Assembly (NCBI RefSeq): GCF_030295325.1
Contig: NZ_AP027060.1
Location: 124,001-188,000, forward strand
DNA length: 64,000 nucleotides
Direction: 5' to 3'
Origin: Haliovirga abyssi
Lineage (GTDB): Bacteria; Fusobacteriota; Fusobacteriia; Fusobacteriales; Haliovirgaceae
The translations under genes and the position numbers were made by a program. The notes beneath the pieces were generated by a model. That model was not told the DNA's origin, did not search any database, and saw only the letters and a program-made list of their open reading frames with translations. This document shows, in pieces, positions 17,259 through 27,055 of the stretch (the first letter of the stretch is position 1; each line of letters starts with the position of its first letter).

Positions 17259-17304
17259 TATTATTTTTATATCTCCCCTTTATAGGGGAGATATAAAAAT
17301 AATA
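17259..17304 (+). terminator. Perfect 21-bp-stem hairpin between permease and chemoreceptor genes
   Basis: The arm beginning TATTATTTTTATATCTCCCC (17259-17279) is exactly complementary to 17284-17304 around a 4-base loop. No T-tract follows, because the right arm runs into the next gene's ribosome-binding site region. It may be a partial terminator or an mRNA-stability element. Confidence 0.75.
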
Positions 17305-17323
17305 GCTCGAAATGGAGGGAGAA

Positions 17324-19369
17324 ATGGGGGGAAAAGAGTATAGAAGTAAAAATAAAAGTTTTAAAAACATTTTTATGATTAGATTAATATCAATGGTGTT
17401 GTTTATTACATTAACTATGTCATTTATTGTTGTAAATATAGTTAATAAATATATAGAAGAATCTGTTTATAATACGAATAATAGTATTGTAAATGGAGTG
17501 TCTAGCACTTTTGATACTTTTATAAAAAATACCGAGATATTAGTAAAATTATTGGCAAATAATCCTAATATATCTAAATTTAATCTAATTGGTTCTTCTG
17601 AATTATTAGTTCAATATACAAATAAAAACCCTTTAATATCTAATATAGTAATTTATAAAATGGATGGAAAAAAGAAATTAAAAGAAAAAATGAGAATAAA
17701 CGGTTCTTTAAAAAATGATTTTACAGAAAAAACAATTAATAAATTATATAATGAAAAGAAAGATAATATTGAGATATTAAAATCAAAAGATACAAATAAA
17801 TTAATGCTATTAATGATATCTCCTATTTATAAAATGAATTTTCTAGGAAAAATCACTAAAAAAGAGGGCGGTGCATTAGTAGCTGTAATAAGTGTAGAAA
17901 AATTAAAAGAGATGTTATTAAAAAGAGAAATTTTGAAAAATAAAGATTTTTATATAGTAAATGAATATGGAAAATTGATAATGTCAAATAAAAGAGCTGC
18001 AAAAGAATTTGAAGATTTAACAAAATGGAATAAAAGATTTAAAGTGACAAGTAAAAATGGTGGAATAATAAAATATTCATTGGAGAATATAAAAAAAATA
18101 GCATTTTCTAAATATAACAAAGAATATAAAATTGGATTTATTATTGAAGAAGCAGAAAAAGTTGCATTTAGAGAAAGAGATAGAGTTATAACTATTTTTA
18201 TAATAATAATTATTTTAAGTTTACTATTAGTTATCATCCTATCAGATAGATTAGCAAAAGATGTAATAAATCCTTTAACTGAATTAACTCATCAAATAGA
18301 AGTTGTAAAAACTGGAGATTTTGATATATCAATTAGTGATAAAAATTTAAAAAGAGAAGATGAATTTGGAATACTATCTAATGGATTTAAGGATATGATT
18401 GAAAATTTAAAGAAAGTTTTAGGAGATATAAACATAAGTTCTAAAACTTTTAATGAAAATTCAGATAAGTTAAATGTTACAATAGAAAAGAATCAAGCTT
18501 CTATAAAAGAGATAAACAAAATAGCTAAAACATTATTAGAGAGTTCGGAAATAAATAACAAAGAGATAATAAAGGGTGTTAAATCAATAAAAAAAATGTC
18601 AAGCAGCTCAGAAGAAATTGCTATTTCATCAATGGAATTAAAAGACAAAATTTCTGAAACAACAAAATTTGCAAAAAATGGATATGCTATGATGGGAAAA
18701 ACAGTTGAATTATTAGATACTACTTATAATTCTTTTGAATTGGCAGCTGGTAAAATGGATTCGCTAAAAGATTCAATTGAAAATATTGGAGGTATAATAG
18801 ATTCAATAAAAAATATTTCTGATCAAACAAATTTATTAGCATTAAATGCTGCAATAGAAGCTGCAAGAGCAGGTGAGGCTGGAAAAGGGTTTGCAGTAGT
18901 TGCAAATGAAGTAAAAAAACTAGCGAATCAATCAAATAATTCTGCAGAAGAGATAACAAATATTATTTCTAAAATTAAAAATATTGTAATGGATACAATA
19001 AACATTTTTGAAAAAAATTATAAAGAGTTAGATGAAGTAAAAGAAAATAGTGAAAAAACAAAATTACAGATAGAAAAAATAAATAATTTTTCTGAACTAT
19101 CTTTTGAATCAGTTCAAAAAAGTGCTGAATTAACTGAAATAGGAGTAAGCCTTTCAAAAGATATGCTAGAATTATTATCGACATTAAAATTATCAATAGA
19201 AGAGAGTTCTAAATTTTCAAAAGTTATAGATAAAAATATAGGATATCAAGAAAAAGATAACTTAGAGATAAAAGCTATAGCTGTAAATATGAAAAATATA
19301 TCATTATTTTTAAATAAAACGTTATTAAAATTTGAAGAAGAAAAAAAAGAAGTAATAGAGAAAGAATAG
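17324..19369 (+). CDS. Methyl-accepting chemotaxis protein
   Basis: A 681-residue chemoreceptor. One membrane helix lies at ~16-38, then a ~245-residue periplasmic sensor of the double-Cache kind, a second helix at ~288-306, and a HAMP segment ([20 protein letters not shown]). The cytoplasmic signalling domain has the conserved hairpin tip [19 protein letters not shown] and [15 protein letters not shown]. The ATG at 17324 is chosen because GGAGGG lies 5 bases before it; an ATG at 17312 lies upstream of that site. It sits between the permease and ATPase genes of one transporter, so it probably senses the transported sugar, directly or through the binding protein. Confidence 0.93.
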   Translation: MGGKEYRSKNKSFKNIFMIRLISMVLFITLTMSFIVVNIVNKYIEESVYNTNNSIVNGVSSTFDTFIKNTEILVKLLANNPNISKFNLIGSSELLVQYTNKNPLISNIVIYKMDGKKKLKEKMRINGSLKNDFTEKTINKLYNEKKDNIEILKSKDTNKLMLLMISPIYKMNFLGKITKKEGGALVAVISVEKLKEMLLKREILKNKDFYIVNEYGKLIMSNKRAAKEFEDLTKWNKRFKVTSKNGGIIKYSLENIKKIAFSKYNKEYKIGFIIEEAEKVAFRERDRVITIFIIIIILSLLLVIILSDRLAKDVINPLTELTHQIEVVKTGDFDISISDKNLKREDEFGILSNGFKDMIENLKKVLGDINISSKTFNENSDKLNVTIEKNQASIKEINKIAKTLLESSEINNKEIIKGVKSIKKMSSSSEEIAISSMELKDKISETTKFAKNGYAMMGKTVELLDTTYNSFELAAGKMDSLKDSIENIGGIIDSIKNISDQTNLLALNAAIEAARAGEAGKGFAVVANEVKKLANQSNNSAEEITNIISKIKNIVMDTINIFEKNYKELDEVKENSEKTKLQIEKINNFSELSFESVQKSAELTEIGVSLSKDMLELLSTLKLSIEESSKFSKVIDKNIGYQEKDNLEIKAIAVNMKNISLFLNKTLLKFEEEKKEVIEKE

Positions 19370-19378
19370 GAGGTAAAA

Positions 19379-20485
19379 ATGGCAAAAGTAATATTAAAAG
19401 ATATGGAAAAAACATATCCAAATGGATTTAAAGCAGTACATGGACACAATTTGGAAATAAAAGATGGAGAATTTATGGTATTTGTAGGACCATCAGGTTG
19501 TGCAAAATCAACAACATTAAGAATGATAGCAGGACTAGAAGAGATAACAGGAGGAACAGTAGCAATAGGAGATACAATAGTAAATGAGTTGCCGCCAAAA
19601 GATAGAGGAATAGCAATGGTATTCCAAAATTATGCCTTGTATCCACATATGAATGTATATGATAATATGGCATTTGGATTAAAATTAGCCAAAACACCAA
19701 AAGAAGAGATAGACAAAAGAGTAAAAAATGCAGCAGAAATATTAGGAATAACAGATCTATTAGATAGAAAACCAAAAGAGATGTCAGGAGGACAAAGACA
19801 AAGAGTAGCGGTGGGAAGAGCAATAGTAAGAGATCCGAAAGTGTTTTTATTTGATGAACCGTTGTCAAATTTGGATGCTCAATTAAGGGTTCATATGAGA
19901 GTAGAGATAACAAAATTACATAAAAAATTGGGAACAACAATGATATATGTAACTCATGATCAAGTAGAAGCAATGACAATGGGAGATAGAATATGTGTAA
20001 TGGAATTAGGGGTAATAAAACAAGTAGACACTCCATTAAATTTATATAATAAACCAGAAAATAAATTTGTAGCAGGATTTATAGGAAGTCCATCAATGAA
20101 TATAGTAGAAGCAAAACTAGAAAAAGAAGGAGAGACAACATATGTAGTAACAGAACATATGAAATTAAGATTGCCAAAAGAAAAAGCAGATAAAGTACAA
20201 AAATATGTAGGGAAAGAAGTATGGTTTGGAATAAGACCAGAACATATAGGAAGTCATGAAACACATCCAAATGAAAAAGATAATTATGTAAATTCAGAAA
20301 TATATGTAGTGGAACAAATGGGAAATGAAGTATTTGTATATTTCACACCGGGAAAAAATCAATATATAGCAAGATTAGGAAGTGAAGGAGTAACAGTAAA
20401 ATCAGGAGAAAAATATGAAATATGGTTTGATACAACTAAATGTCATATATTTGATAAAGAGACAGAAGAAAATATAAGTTTATAA
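19379..20485 (+). CDS. Sugar ABC transporter ATPase, MalK/MsmK/UgpC type
   Basis: A 368-residue ATPase. It shows Walker [11 protein letters not shown] (Ala instead of the usual Gly before Lys), a Q-loop in [11 protein letters not shown], signature [14 protein letters not shown], Walker [13 protein letters not shown] and switch His in THDQVEAM. The C-terminal ~130 residues form the regulatory OB-type domain seen in MalK-like subunits. It begins 9 bases after the chemoreceptor. It would energise the two permeases encoded upstream; MsmK-like ATPases can serve several sugar importers. Confidence 0.95.
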   Translation: MAKVILKDMEKTYPNGFKAVHGHNLEIKDGEFMVFVGPSGCAKSTTLRMIAGLEEITGGTVAIGDTIVNELPPKDRGIAMVFQNYALYPHMNVYDNMAFGLKLAKTPKEEIDKRVKNAAEILGITDLLDRKPKEMSGGQRQRVAVGRAIVRDPKVFLFDEPLSNLDAQLRVHMRVEITKLHKKLGTTMIYVTHDQVEAMTMGDRICVMELGVIKQVDTPLNLYNKPENKFVAGFIGSPSMNIVEAKLEKEGETTYVVTEHMKLRLPKEKADKVQKYVGKEVWFGIRPEHIGSHETHPNEKDNYVNSEIYVVEQMGNEVFVYFTPGKNQYIARLGSEGVTVKSGEKYEIWFDTTKCHIFDKETEENISL

Positions 20486-20491
20486 AGATAT

Positions 20492-20700
20492 GTAGGGGCG
20501 AACCTATGTGTTCGCCTAGAATTATGGGTTGGGAATTAAATGATGTTAGATTTTGGGAAACTTGTAGGGGCAATTCATGAATTGCCCTTACGATTGCCCT
20601 TACGATTCCTACAATGGACCTTATAAAGAACCTTTATAATAATAACTATTATTATTTGTAAAATATAAAAAGCAGGGCGAACACATAGGTTCGCCCCTAC
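20492..20700. repeat. R3 palindrome cluster in a large inverted arrangement
   Basis: GTAGGGGCGAACC with GGTTCGCC-type partner at 20492-20516 recurs inverted at 20675-20700. Between them lies a different palindrome, GGGGCAATTCATGAATTGCCC (about 20567-20587), followed by two short ATTGCCCTTACG repeats. The outer copies can pair over about 200 bases. The cluster fills most of the gap between the ATPase gene and the small ORF at 20816, and may terminate or protect the upstream message. Confidence 0.8.
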
Positions 20701-20815
20701 AGAAGGATGTTGCAATATAATTTTAATGGATTATGATTTGTAGGAGAGATAGATTCTCACTCAACAGATAAAAATATAAAATTATATAAAGTTAATTACA
20801 AATAAGGAGCATAAA

Positions 20816-21025
20816 ATGGATGCTAAAATAAATGTAGAGAAGATAAAAAAATTTATAAAAATAAAGAAAAATAGTATATGGGAAGAAAAAGATTTGATAA
20901 CATTATGTCTACTAACAATGAAAAAAGATAACATGACAAAGGAAAAATTAAATTATAAGGATATAAAAAATCAAGTTAAATTATTATTGAAAATAATGAA
21001 TGAATTAGAAAAGGAGATATCATGA
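20816..21025 (+). CDS. Small hypothetical protein coupled to nagB
   Basis: A 69-residue, lysine-rich, helical protein with no signal or membrane segment. It has a good ribosome-binding site (AAGGAG, 20807-20812). Its last codons overlap the nagB start (ATGA-type overlap at 21022-21025), so both are translated together. I do not recognise a family. Coupling suggests a role with NagB, for example as a regulator or stabilising partner, but this is inference. Confidence 0.6.
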   Translation: MDAKINVEKIKKFIKIKKNSIWEEKDLITLCLLTMKKDNMTKEKLNYKDIKNQVKLLLKIMNELEKEIS

Positions 21026-21825
21026 GATTAATAATAAACGAATCTGTAGGAGAATGGGCAGCAATATATGTTGCCAAAAAAATAAATTTGCATAAATCAG
21101 AAAAGCTATTTGTATTGGGATTGCCAACAGGAAGCACACCAATAAAAATGTATAATAAATTAATAGAATTAAATAAAAAAGGAAAAGTTAGTTTTAAAAA
21201 TGTGGTAACATTTAATATGGATGAATATGTAAATTTACCAGAAAATCATCCAGAAAGTTATCATACATTTATGAAAGAGAATTTTTTTAACCATATAGAT
21301 ATAAAAGAAGAAAATATAAATATATTAAATGGAAATGCTAAAGATTTAGATGAAGAATGTGCAGAGTATGAGAAAAAAATAGAAAGTTATGGAGGAATAG
21401 ACCTATTTATAGGTGGAGTAGGAGAAGATGGACATATAGCATTTAATGAACCAGGATCATCACTAAGTTCAAAAACAAGAACAAAAGAATTAACAGAAGA
21501 TACAAGAATAGTAAACTCTAGATTTTTTGGAAGAAAAATAGAAAATGTTCCAAAAGTAGCATTAACAGTAGGGGTAGGAACAATACTTGGAGCAAGAGAA
21601 GTGTTGATAATGGCAACAGGCTATAAAAAATCATTAGCAGTTTATAATGGAGTAGAAGGAAGTGTAAATCACATGTGGACAATATCTGCCTTGCAACTAC
21701 ATAGATATGGAATATTAGTGTGTGATGAAAAAGCAACAATGGAATTAAAGGTAAAAACAGTAAATTATTTTAAAGATATTGAAAAAGAGTTTTTAGATGT
21801 TGATAATTTAGAAAAAGAGCTTTAG
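21022..21825 (+). CDS. nagB: Glucosamine-6-phosphate deaminase
   Basis: NagB converts glucosamine-6-phosphate to fructose-6-phosphate and ammonia, the entry of amino sugars into glycolysis. At 267 residues it has the usual length. Motifs: [11 protein letters not shown] (phosphate loop), [11 protein letters not shown] (catalytic Asp), [17 protein letters not shown] (catalytic His/Glu region) and [15 protein letters not shown]. It overlaps the preceding small ORF. No nagA (deacetylase for GlcNAc-6-phosphate) is present in the window, so the pathway feeding NagB here may supply already deacetylated glucosamine. Confidence 0.97.
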   Translation: MRLIINESVGEWAAIYVAKKINLHKSEKLFVLGLPTGSTPIKMYNKLIELNKKGKVSFKNVVTFNMDEYVNLPENHPESYHTFMKENFFNHIDIKEENINILNGNAKDLDEECAEYEKKIESYGGIDLFIGGVGEDGHIAFNEPGSSLSSKTRTKELTEDTRIVNSRFFGRKIENVPKVALTVGVGTILGAREVLIMATGYKKSLAVYNGVEGSVNHMWTISALQLHRYGILVCDEKATMELKVKTVNYFKDIEKEFLDVDNLEKEL

Positions 21826-21942
21826 AAACAGATTAAAAATATATAAAATTTATTTTTTAATTTTCCCTTATAAGTTATCTCTAATTAAACTTTCTTAACA
21901 AAAGTAAAAAAATGTGATAAACTATAAAAGGTTTATAATACA

Positions 21943-21991
21943 TAGGAATGGTTTAAAAATATAAGAAACTTATTTTTTTAACATTCTATAG
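21943..21991. repeat. R2 MITE-like repeat, partial copy
   Basis: AGGAATGGTTTAAAAATATA and the inverted TTTTTTTAACATTCTATAGG end resemble the two tips of R2 joined with the middle deleted. The right tip supplies the AGGAG ribosome-binding site region of the ROK gene. Confidence 0.5.
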
Positions 21992-22002
21992 GAGATGATA
22001 AA

Positions 22003-23196
22003 ATGCGTGTAGTTGGAAATCAAAATTATGTTAAAGAAAGAAATAAAAAACTTATTATAGAACTTTTAAGAACAAATGGTCCATTATCAAGAGCAGATAT
22101 AAAGAAATTTATAAATTTAAGTGCACCATCAATTTCTACTAATGTTGAAAGATTGGTAGATGAGAATTTATTAATAAAAGCAGGAAAATCAAGCTCTATG
22201 GGTGGCAGAAAAGTAACTTTTTATGATGTTAATTATAATTATGGATATATAGTAGTTATAGATTTGTCATTAGATGAAATTTATATAGGAATATCTAATC
22301 TAAAAAGTGAAATGATTGATAAATTGAAAATAAGAGTTACATCTAAAAAATATGAAAATGTTTTAGGAGAATTAATTCAATCAATTGAAAATATGCTATT
22401 GAATAACAAAATATCGGAAGATGATATAGTGAATGTTAGTATATCAACTCCAGGAGTTTTAAAAGAAAATAATGAATTAGAATATGTAGATAAAAAAGAA
22501 TGGTTTTATAAAAAACCACTTTTTAAAGATTTAGAAGAAAAATTTAATAAAAAAATCATAATAGAAAATGATGTAAATTTAGATGTTATAGCAGAATATG
22601 AAAAAGGATTGGGAAATTCATTTTCATATTTAACATATATAAAAATTGATAAAGGGTTAGGAGCAGGGATAATATTAAATAACAATCTTTTGAAAGGAAA
22701 ATCTGGAGAAGTAGGAGAAATTGGATTTTCAATAATAAGAAATGGCAATGGAGAGTTAATTAGTTTAGAAGATGAATTGAATATAGAAAAGATATATTCT
22801 GATATAAAAAAAGATTTAGAAAATGGAGAAAATACAATTATTAGAGAATTAGTAAGTGGAAATAGTGACAAAATAAATTTGGATATTTTAGGAAAAGCGG
22901 CATCTTTAGGCGATGAGTATTCTAATAAAAAAATAAAATATTTAGCAGAAGAGCTAGGTATTTTCATATCAAATATAGTATCAATATTAGGTATAGAAGT
23001 CATAATAATTGGTGGATTAATAAAAGTATTAGGAAAAATATTTTTAGATGAAATCAGACTTTTTATAAAAAATTATATTCCTTTTGATACTTTGGTTACT
23101 TATTCAGGATTTGATGATGAGATAGGATTAATAGGGGCATCTGAAAATGGAATAAAACTGTTTTTTGAAGACTTTTTCAGAAGTAAAGTTTCTTAA
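22003..23196 (+). CDS. ROK family transcriptional regulator (NagC/XylR type)
   Basis: A 397-residue repressor with an N-terminal winged helix-turn-helix (LSRADIKKFINLSAPSISTN) and a C-terminal ROK sugar-binding domain (VSISTPGVLKEN near 147, IIIENDVNL near 185, GLGAGIIL near 218). The ROK zinc-binding Cys cluster usually found after the His of 'GEvGhi' is missing; the sequence there reads GEIGFSIIRNGNGE. Some XylR-type members also lack it. It lies between nagB and the GH8 genes and probably senses an amino sugar or its phosphate. A likely target is the palindrome-bearing promoter at 10387. Confidence 0.88.
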   Translation: MRVVGNQNYVKERNKKLIIELLRTNGPLSRADIKKFINLSAPSISTNVERLVDENLLIKAGKSSSMGGRKVTFYDVNYNYGYIVVIDLSLDEIYIGISNLKSEMIDKLKIRVTSKKYENVLGELIQSIENMLLNNKISEDDIVNVSISTPGVLKENNELEYVDKKEWFYKKPLFKDLEEKFNKKIIIENDVNLDVIAEYEKGLGNSFSYLTYIKIDKGLGAGIILNNNLLKGKSGEVGEIGFSIIRNGNGELISLEDELNIEKIYSDIKKDLENGENTIIRELVSGNSDKINLDILGKAASLGDEYSNKKIKYLAEELGIFISNIVSILGIEVIIIGGLIKVLGKIFLDEIRLFIKNYIPFDTLVTYSGFDDEIGLIGASENGIKLFFEDFFRSKVS

Positions 23197-23279
23197 AGCA
23201 ATAGTTTGAAAAAAATGGGAAAATCATCTATTTTTTAAGCTGTCTCTAATAATATTTGCTATATAGGGAGGTTATATTT

Positions 23280-24695
23280 ATGAAAAAAAGGGTGTTAATA
23301 ATAATTAGTTTAATAAATTTAATTTTAATGGTAGGTTGTAATAATATAAATATTAATTCAGAGAAAAGTAATTTAAAAAAAATAGATCTTGCAAATATAA
23401 AAATAATAAAACCAAATTTAAAATCAGATGAAAATTTAAACAAAGATGTAATAAATTTTTATAAAGAATGGGAATCAAAGTATATAAAAAAAGTAAGAGG
23501 TGTATTTCCAGAACAAACATATTTAGATTATGGAGTAGAAGCGAGAGAAGATTCTGATGCTTTGCAAGATTGGTTTAAACCATTTAACGTAGTAGCAACT
23601 TCAGAGTCTCAAGGGTATGCAATGATTATTACGGCTTCTATGGCAAACATCGATAAAGATAATAAAGACAATTTCCAAAAAAAATTCAATGCACTTTATA
23701 GATTTTTTAGAGCTCATCCAAGTAAATACAATAGAGATTTAATGTGCCTGCAAGAGTTAGGTATTGGCTTAGAAAAAAATGGATCAATTGTAGAAGGAGA
23801 AGTTTTGGATATAGAAAATACAACTGACGGACCTTATTCATCAATAGAGGGAGATATGGATATAGCATATTCATTATTAATAGCTAATGAAATATGGGGA
23901 AGCGATGGAGAAATAGATTATAGATCAGAGGGATTGAAAGTAATAAAAGCTATAATGAACAGTGAAATAAACAGAAAGGAGCATATTCCATTAATGGGAG
24001 ATTGGGTTTTAAAATATGCCAGCGGAAGAAATCCAGTAGATAAAAAAGAGGGGATAAAACATTTAACAATTGTAAAATCTTCAAATTTAATTCTAAATTA
24101 TTTTGATACATTTTCAAAAGTAGATTTAGAAAATAGAGAAGAGTGGTTAAATGTCTTAAATAAATCAGAAAATATAATAAATTATAATACTACTAATTGG
24201 GGAAGTAAAACAGGATTAGTTGCTGATTATTTACAAAAAAATATTAGTGGGTATTATATCCCAGTAAAAGGAGCGGTTGTAGAAGGCGATGAAAATGAAG
24301 GAGATTATAATTGGAATGCTTGCCGTGATCCGTGGAGATTTTCAGTTGATACAATCTATAGTAATAATAGAACTGTATTATTAGGTTTAGTAAAATTAAA
24401 CAGATGGATTAGGGAAAAAACAGGAAATATTCCAGAAGAAATTAGACCTGGATACTATATACGAGATGGAAAAGCAGGAGAAATTATTGGTGATCGATAT
24501 GGATGGGGAGAAGATATATCATTTACAGCACCATTTTTAATTAGTGCTTGTATCGGTCAAGAAAACCAAAAATGGCTAAATGATCTGTGGTCTCATTTAT
24601 TAGAGATTCCTATTGACGATGAAGTATATTTTGGGAATGTTTTAAAAATGCAAGCTTTAATAATTGCATCTGGAAATTGGATTAACATTCAATAA
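23280..24695 (+). CDS. GH8 family glycoside hydrolase, lipoprotein (chitosanase/cellulase type), copy 1
   Basis: An exported 471-residue lipoprotein. The signal ends in a lipobox LILMVGC with Cys20. The GH8 (alpha/alpha)6 domain shows TSESQGYAMIITASMAN at ~107-123 with the general-acid Glu109, EGDMDIAYSLL at ~190-200, and NACRDPWRFSVD near 345. The ATG at 23280 is chosen because GGAGG precedes it; an earlier ATG at 23256 would lengthen the signal. GH8 contains endoglucanases, xylanases, lichenases and chitosanases. The amino-sugar locus favours chitosan, but sequence alone does not settle it. A near-paralogue follows directly. Confidence 0.88.
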   Translation: MKKRVLIIISLINLILMVGCNNININSEKSNLKKIDLANIKIIKPNLKSDENLNKDVINFYKEWESKYIKKVRGVFPEQTYLDYGVEAREDSDALQDWFKPFNVVATSESQGYAMIITASMANIDKDNKDNFQKKFNALYRFFRAHPSKYNRDLMCLQELGIGLEKNGSIVEGEVLDIENTTDGPYSSIEGDMDIAYSLLIANEIWGSDGEIDYRSEGLKVIKAIMNSEINRKEHIPLMGDWVLKYASGRNPVDKKEGIKHLTIVKSSNLILNYFDTFSKVDLENREEWLNVLNKSENIINYNTTNWGSKTGLVADYLQKNISGYYIPVKGAVVEGDENEGDYNWNACRDPWRFSVDTIYSNNRTVLLGLVKLNRWIREKTGNIPEEIRPGYYIRDGKAGEIIGDRYGWGEDISFTAPFLISACIGQENQKWLNDLWSHLLEIPIDDEVYFGNVLKMQALIIASGNWINIQ

Positions 24696-24729
24696 AAGCG
24701 TTTAATTTTTATAATTGGAGGGAATAAAG

Positions 24730-26130
24730 ATGAGAAGAATAATGATAAAAAAATTACTATTTTTAGTAATATTAATTTCAGTAATAGGGTGTGCTAATAC
24801 AAAAATAAAAACTATACAAAACACCTCTTCAAAAGATGTGAAAATAATAAAACCAAATTTAAAATCAGATAAAGCCTTAAAAAGAGATATAGTAACATTT
24901 TATAAAAGTTGGAAAGAACAATATCTAAAAATAGTTCCGAATAAAAATCCAGAACAAATATATTTAGATTATGGAGTAGAAGCAAGAAAAGATCCAGATG
25001 CTTTATCCGATTGGTTTGATCCAGCAAATGCTGTAACTACATCTGAATCTCAAGGGTATGCAATGATTATTACGGCTTCTATGGCAAACATTGATAAAAA
25101 TAATATAAATAATTATAAAGAGCAATTCAATGCACTTTATAGATTTTTTAGAGCACATCCGAGTAGATTTAGTAACGACTTAATGTGTTGGCAAGAGGTT
25201 GGGATTGGGCTAGAAAAAAAAGGAGATACAGTAACTGGAGAAGTAACAGATGTAAAAAATATAGAAGAAGGAGCAGACTCTGCAATAGATGGAGATATGG
25301 ATATAGCTTACTCTTTATTAATAGCAGATAAAATATGGGGAAGTAATGGAGAGATCAATTATAAAGAAGAAGCATTAAAAGTGATAAAGGCTATAATGAA
25401 AAATGAAGTGAATAAAAAGGAACACATTCTTTTGCTAGGAGATTGGGTCTTAAATTCTATTAAAAATGGAGAAATCAAAGAAAATAAGAAATATTTAACA
25501 ATAACAAGATCTTCTGATTTTATTCTAGATCATTTAAGAGCGTTTTCTAATATAGACAAAGAAAATAGTAAAGAATGGACAAATATTTTAGAAAAAACAG
25601 AAGCTATAATAAATTATAATGTAAATAAATGGAGTAAAAACACAGGATTAGTAGCTGATTTTCTACAAAAAGATGAAAATGGGAATTATACTCCAGCTAT
25701 TGGAAATGTTTTAGAAGGAGATAATGATGGAGATTATAATTGGAATGCTTGTCGTGATCCGTGGAGATTTTCAGTAGATGTAATCTATAACAAATCACAA
25801 AAGATAACTTCATCCATAAAAATATTAAATAATTGGGTCAAAAAAAATAGTATGGAAGATCCAGAAAAAATATATCCAGGTTATTACATAAGAAATGGCG
25901 AGGTAGGAAAAGTAATTGATGACAGAAATACTTGGGGCGAAGATTTATCGTTCACTGCACCATTTTTAGTAAGTGGATGCGTAGGAGAAAATAACCAAGA
26001 GTGGATAAATAAATTATGGGAAAATATTATAGATACAAAAATTGGAGATTCAGAATATTTTGGAAATGCTATAAAAATGCAAGCTTTAATAATTGCTTCA
26101 GGCAATTTGGTAAATGTTATAGGAGAATAA
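24730..26130 (+). CDS. GH8 family glycoside hydrolase, lipoprotein, copy 2
   Basis: A 466-residue paralogue of the preceding gene, clearly a tandem duplication: they share KIIKPNLKSD, YLDYGVEAR, TSESQGYAMIITASMAN, GDMDIAYSLLIA and WNACRDPWRFSVD. The lipobox is LISVIGC. The catalytic acid and the conserved Asp residues are kept, so both copies should be active. The ATG at 24730 has GGAGGG at 24717-24722. Divergence in loops could give different chain-length or acetylation preference. The gene ends the forward amino-sugar block and is followed by a hairpin terminator. Confidence 0.88.
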   Translation: MRRIMIKKLLFLVILISVIGCANTKIKTIQNTSSKDVKIIKPNLKSDKALKRDIVTFYKSWKEQYLKIVPNKNPEQIYLDYGVEARKDPDALSDWFDPANAVTTSESQGYAMIITASMANIDKNNINNYKEQFNALYRFFRAHPSRFSNDLMCWQEVGIGLEKKGDTVTGEVTDVKNIEEGADSAIDGDMDIAYSLLIADKIWGSNGEINYKEEALKVIKAIMKNEVNKKEHILLLGDWVLNSIKNGEIKENKKYLTITRSSDFILDHLRAFSNIDKENSKEWTNILEKTEAIINYNVNKWSKNTGLVADFLQKDENGNYTPAIGNVLEGDNDGDYNWNACRDPWRFSVDVIYNKSQKITSSIKILNNWVKKNSMEDPEKIYPGYYIRNGEVGKVIDDRNTWGEDLSFTAPFLVSGCVGENNQEWINKLWENIIDTKIGDSEYFGNAIKMQALIIASGNLVNVIGE

Positions 26131-26132
26131 AA

Positions 26133-26174
26133 TTAATAGACCCATAAAAAGATATTTTTTTATGGGTCTATTAA
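26133..26174 (+). terminator. Hairpin terminator after the GH8 pair
   Basis: TTAATAGACCCATAAAAA pairs with TTTTTATGGGTCTATTAA (18-bp stem) directly after the second GH8 stop. Confidence 0.8.
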
Positions 26175-26210
26175 TATATGAATTTTATTAATGTTATGTC
26201 TTCATCAGGA

Positions 26211-26256
26211 AAAGAAAAACAGCTAAAAATATAATTTAAGCTGTTTTTCTTTTTAT
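26211..26256. terminator. Bidirectional terminator between converging genes
   Basis: AAAGAAAAACAGCT and AGCTGTTTTTCTTT form a 14-bp stem with an A-tract on one side and a T-tract on the other. It can end both the GH8 transcript and the minus-strand tetR transcript. Confidence 0.8.
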
Positions 26257-26867
26257 TATTTTTTTAATTTATTCATAATTCCATAAAGATATATATCTGT
26301 AATATAATCTGAATAATTCTCATAAAATTCATCATTAAAATCTGTATTAGTTACTACTTCAAGCATAGGTTTAAACATAAAATGTGAAAAATATATTCCC
26401 GTAAATGCAGGAATAGCAATTTCTAAATTTAATTTTTCATTTTTTATAGTACTTAGATTTTCAAAAAGTGTACCATAAAGAAGTTTCATAATTTTCATAA
26501 CTTTTTCTTTTTTAATCTCTTTAATATCATCATGTTCATATGGAAATTCAAAAATAGATATTTTAAACATATCTTCATTTCCCTTAATTAATTTTATTGT
26601 AGCTCTTCCAGCTTTTCTTATCCTTGTTTCAAAATTATCATTTTTATCTATTGCAGCAGATATTTCTGTATATAATTTGTCATAAAATATAGTTATAATC
26701 TCTTTTAATATTCCAACTTTAGAGTTATAATAATAATTTACCATTGATATATTTATACCAGCTTCCTTTACAAGTTCTCGAACTCCTGTAGCTGAAAACC
26801 CCTTTTTAGCAAAAAGTTTTATAGATACTTGTAATAACTTTTCTTTTGCAGACAACTCTTTTTCCAT
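26256..26867 (-). CDS. TetR/AcrR family transcriptional regulator (TetR-1)
   Basis: A 203-residue repressor with an N-terminal helix-turn-helix (FSATGVRELVKEAGINISMVNYYYNSK) and an all-helical ligand domain. The ATG at 26867 is chosen since GGAGG lies 8-12 bases before it. It is divergent from a radical SAM operon. The shared intergenic region carries the inverted repeat AAACG-TT-CGTTT at 26965, and the same element recurs in the promoter at 30880. This makes TetR-1 the likely repressor of both transcripts and perhaps of itself. The ligand is unknown; a lipid or fatty-acid-like compound would suit the target genes. Confidence 0.9.
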   Translation of the reverse strand: MEKELSAKEKLLQVSIKLFAKKGFSATGVRELVKEAGINISMVNYYYNSKVGILKEIITIFYDKLYTEISAAIDKNDNFETRIRKAGRATIKLIKGNEDMFKISIFEFPYEHDDIKEIKKEKVMKIMKLLYGTLFENLSTIKNEKLNLEIAIPAFTGIYFSHFMFKPMLEVVTNTDFNDEFYENYSDYITDIYLYGIMNKLKK

Positions 26868-26959
26868 TATTTCTACCTCCAAGTATTTTTTATAAATTTA
26901 AATATATTATAACACTATACATATATATTTTACAAATATTATATCATAATTTTTATAGC

Positions 26960-26988
26960 TTGACAAACGTTCGTTTAAATGATAAAAT
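26960..26988 (+). promoter_or_regulatory. Promoter and TetR-type operator of the radical SAM operon
   Basis: TTGACA (26960-26965) and TAAAAT (26983-26988) are spaced by 17. Inside lies the inverted repeat AAACG-TT-CGTTT (26965-26976). The string TTGACAAACGTTCGTTT is identical at 30880-30896, which argues for one regulator. Confidence 0.8.
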
Positions 26989-27055
26989 TTTATTAAATAT
27001 TTATATTTAACCAGTGTGGAGTTAAATATGAATTACAAAAAAAAGGAGGAGTTTT

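Noticed and set aside
19473-20036. 187-codon Leu-rich frame antisense to the sugar ABC ATPase
   Set aside because: The Leu/Pro bias reflects the codons of the ATPase read backwards; no start signal or family pattern is present.
20492-20516. R3 palindrome taken as a simple terminator of the ATPase gene
   Set aside because: No T-tract follows, and the same palindrome recurs inverted nearby, so it is better described as a repeat, though it may affect transcript ends.
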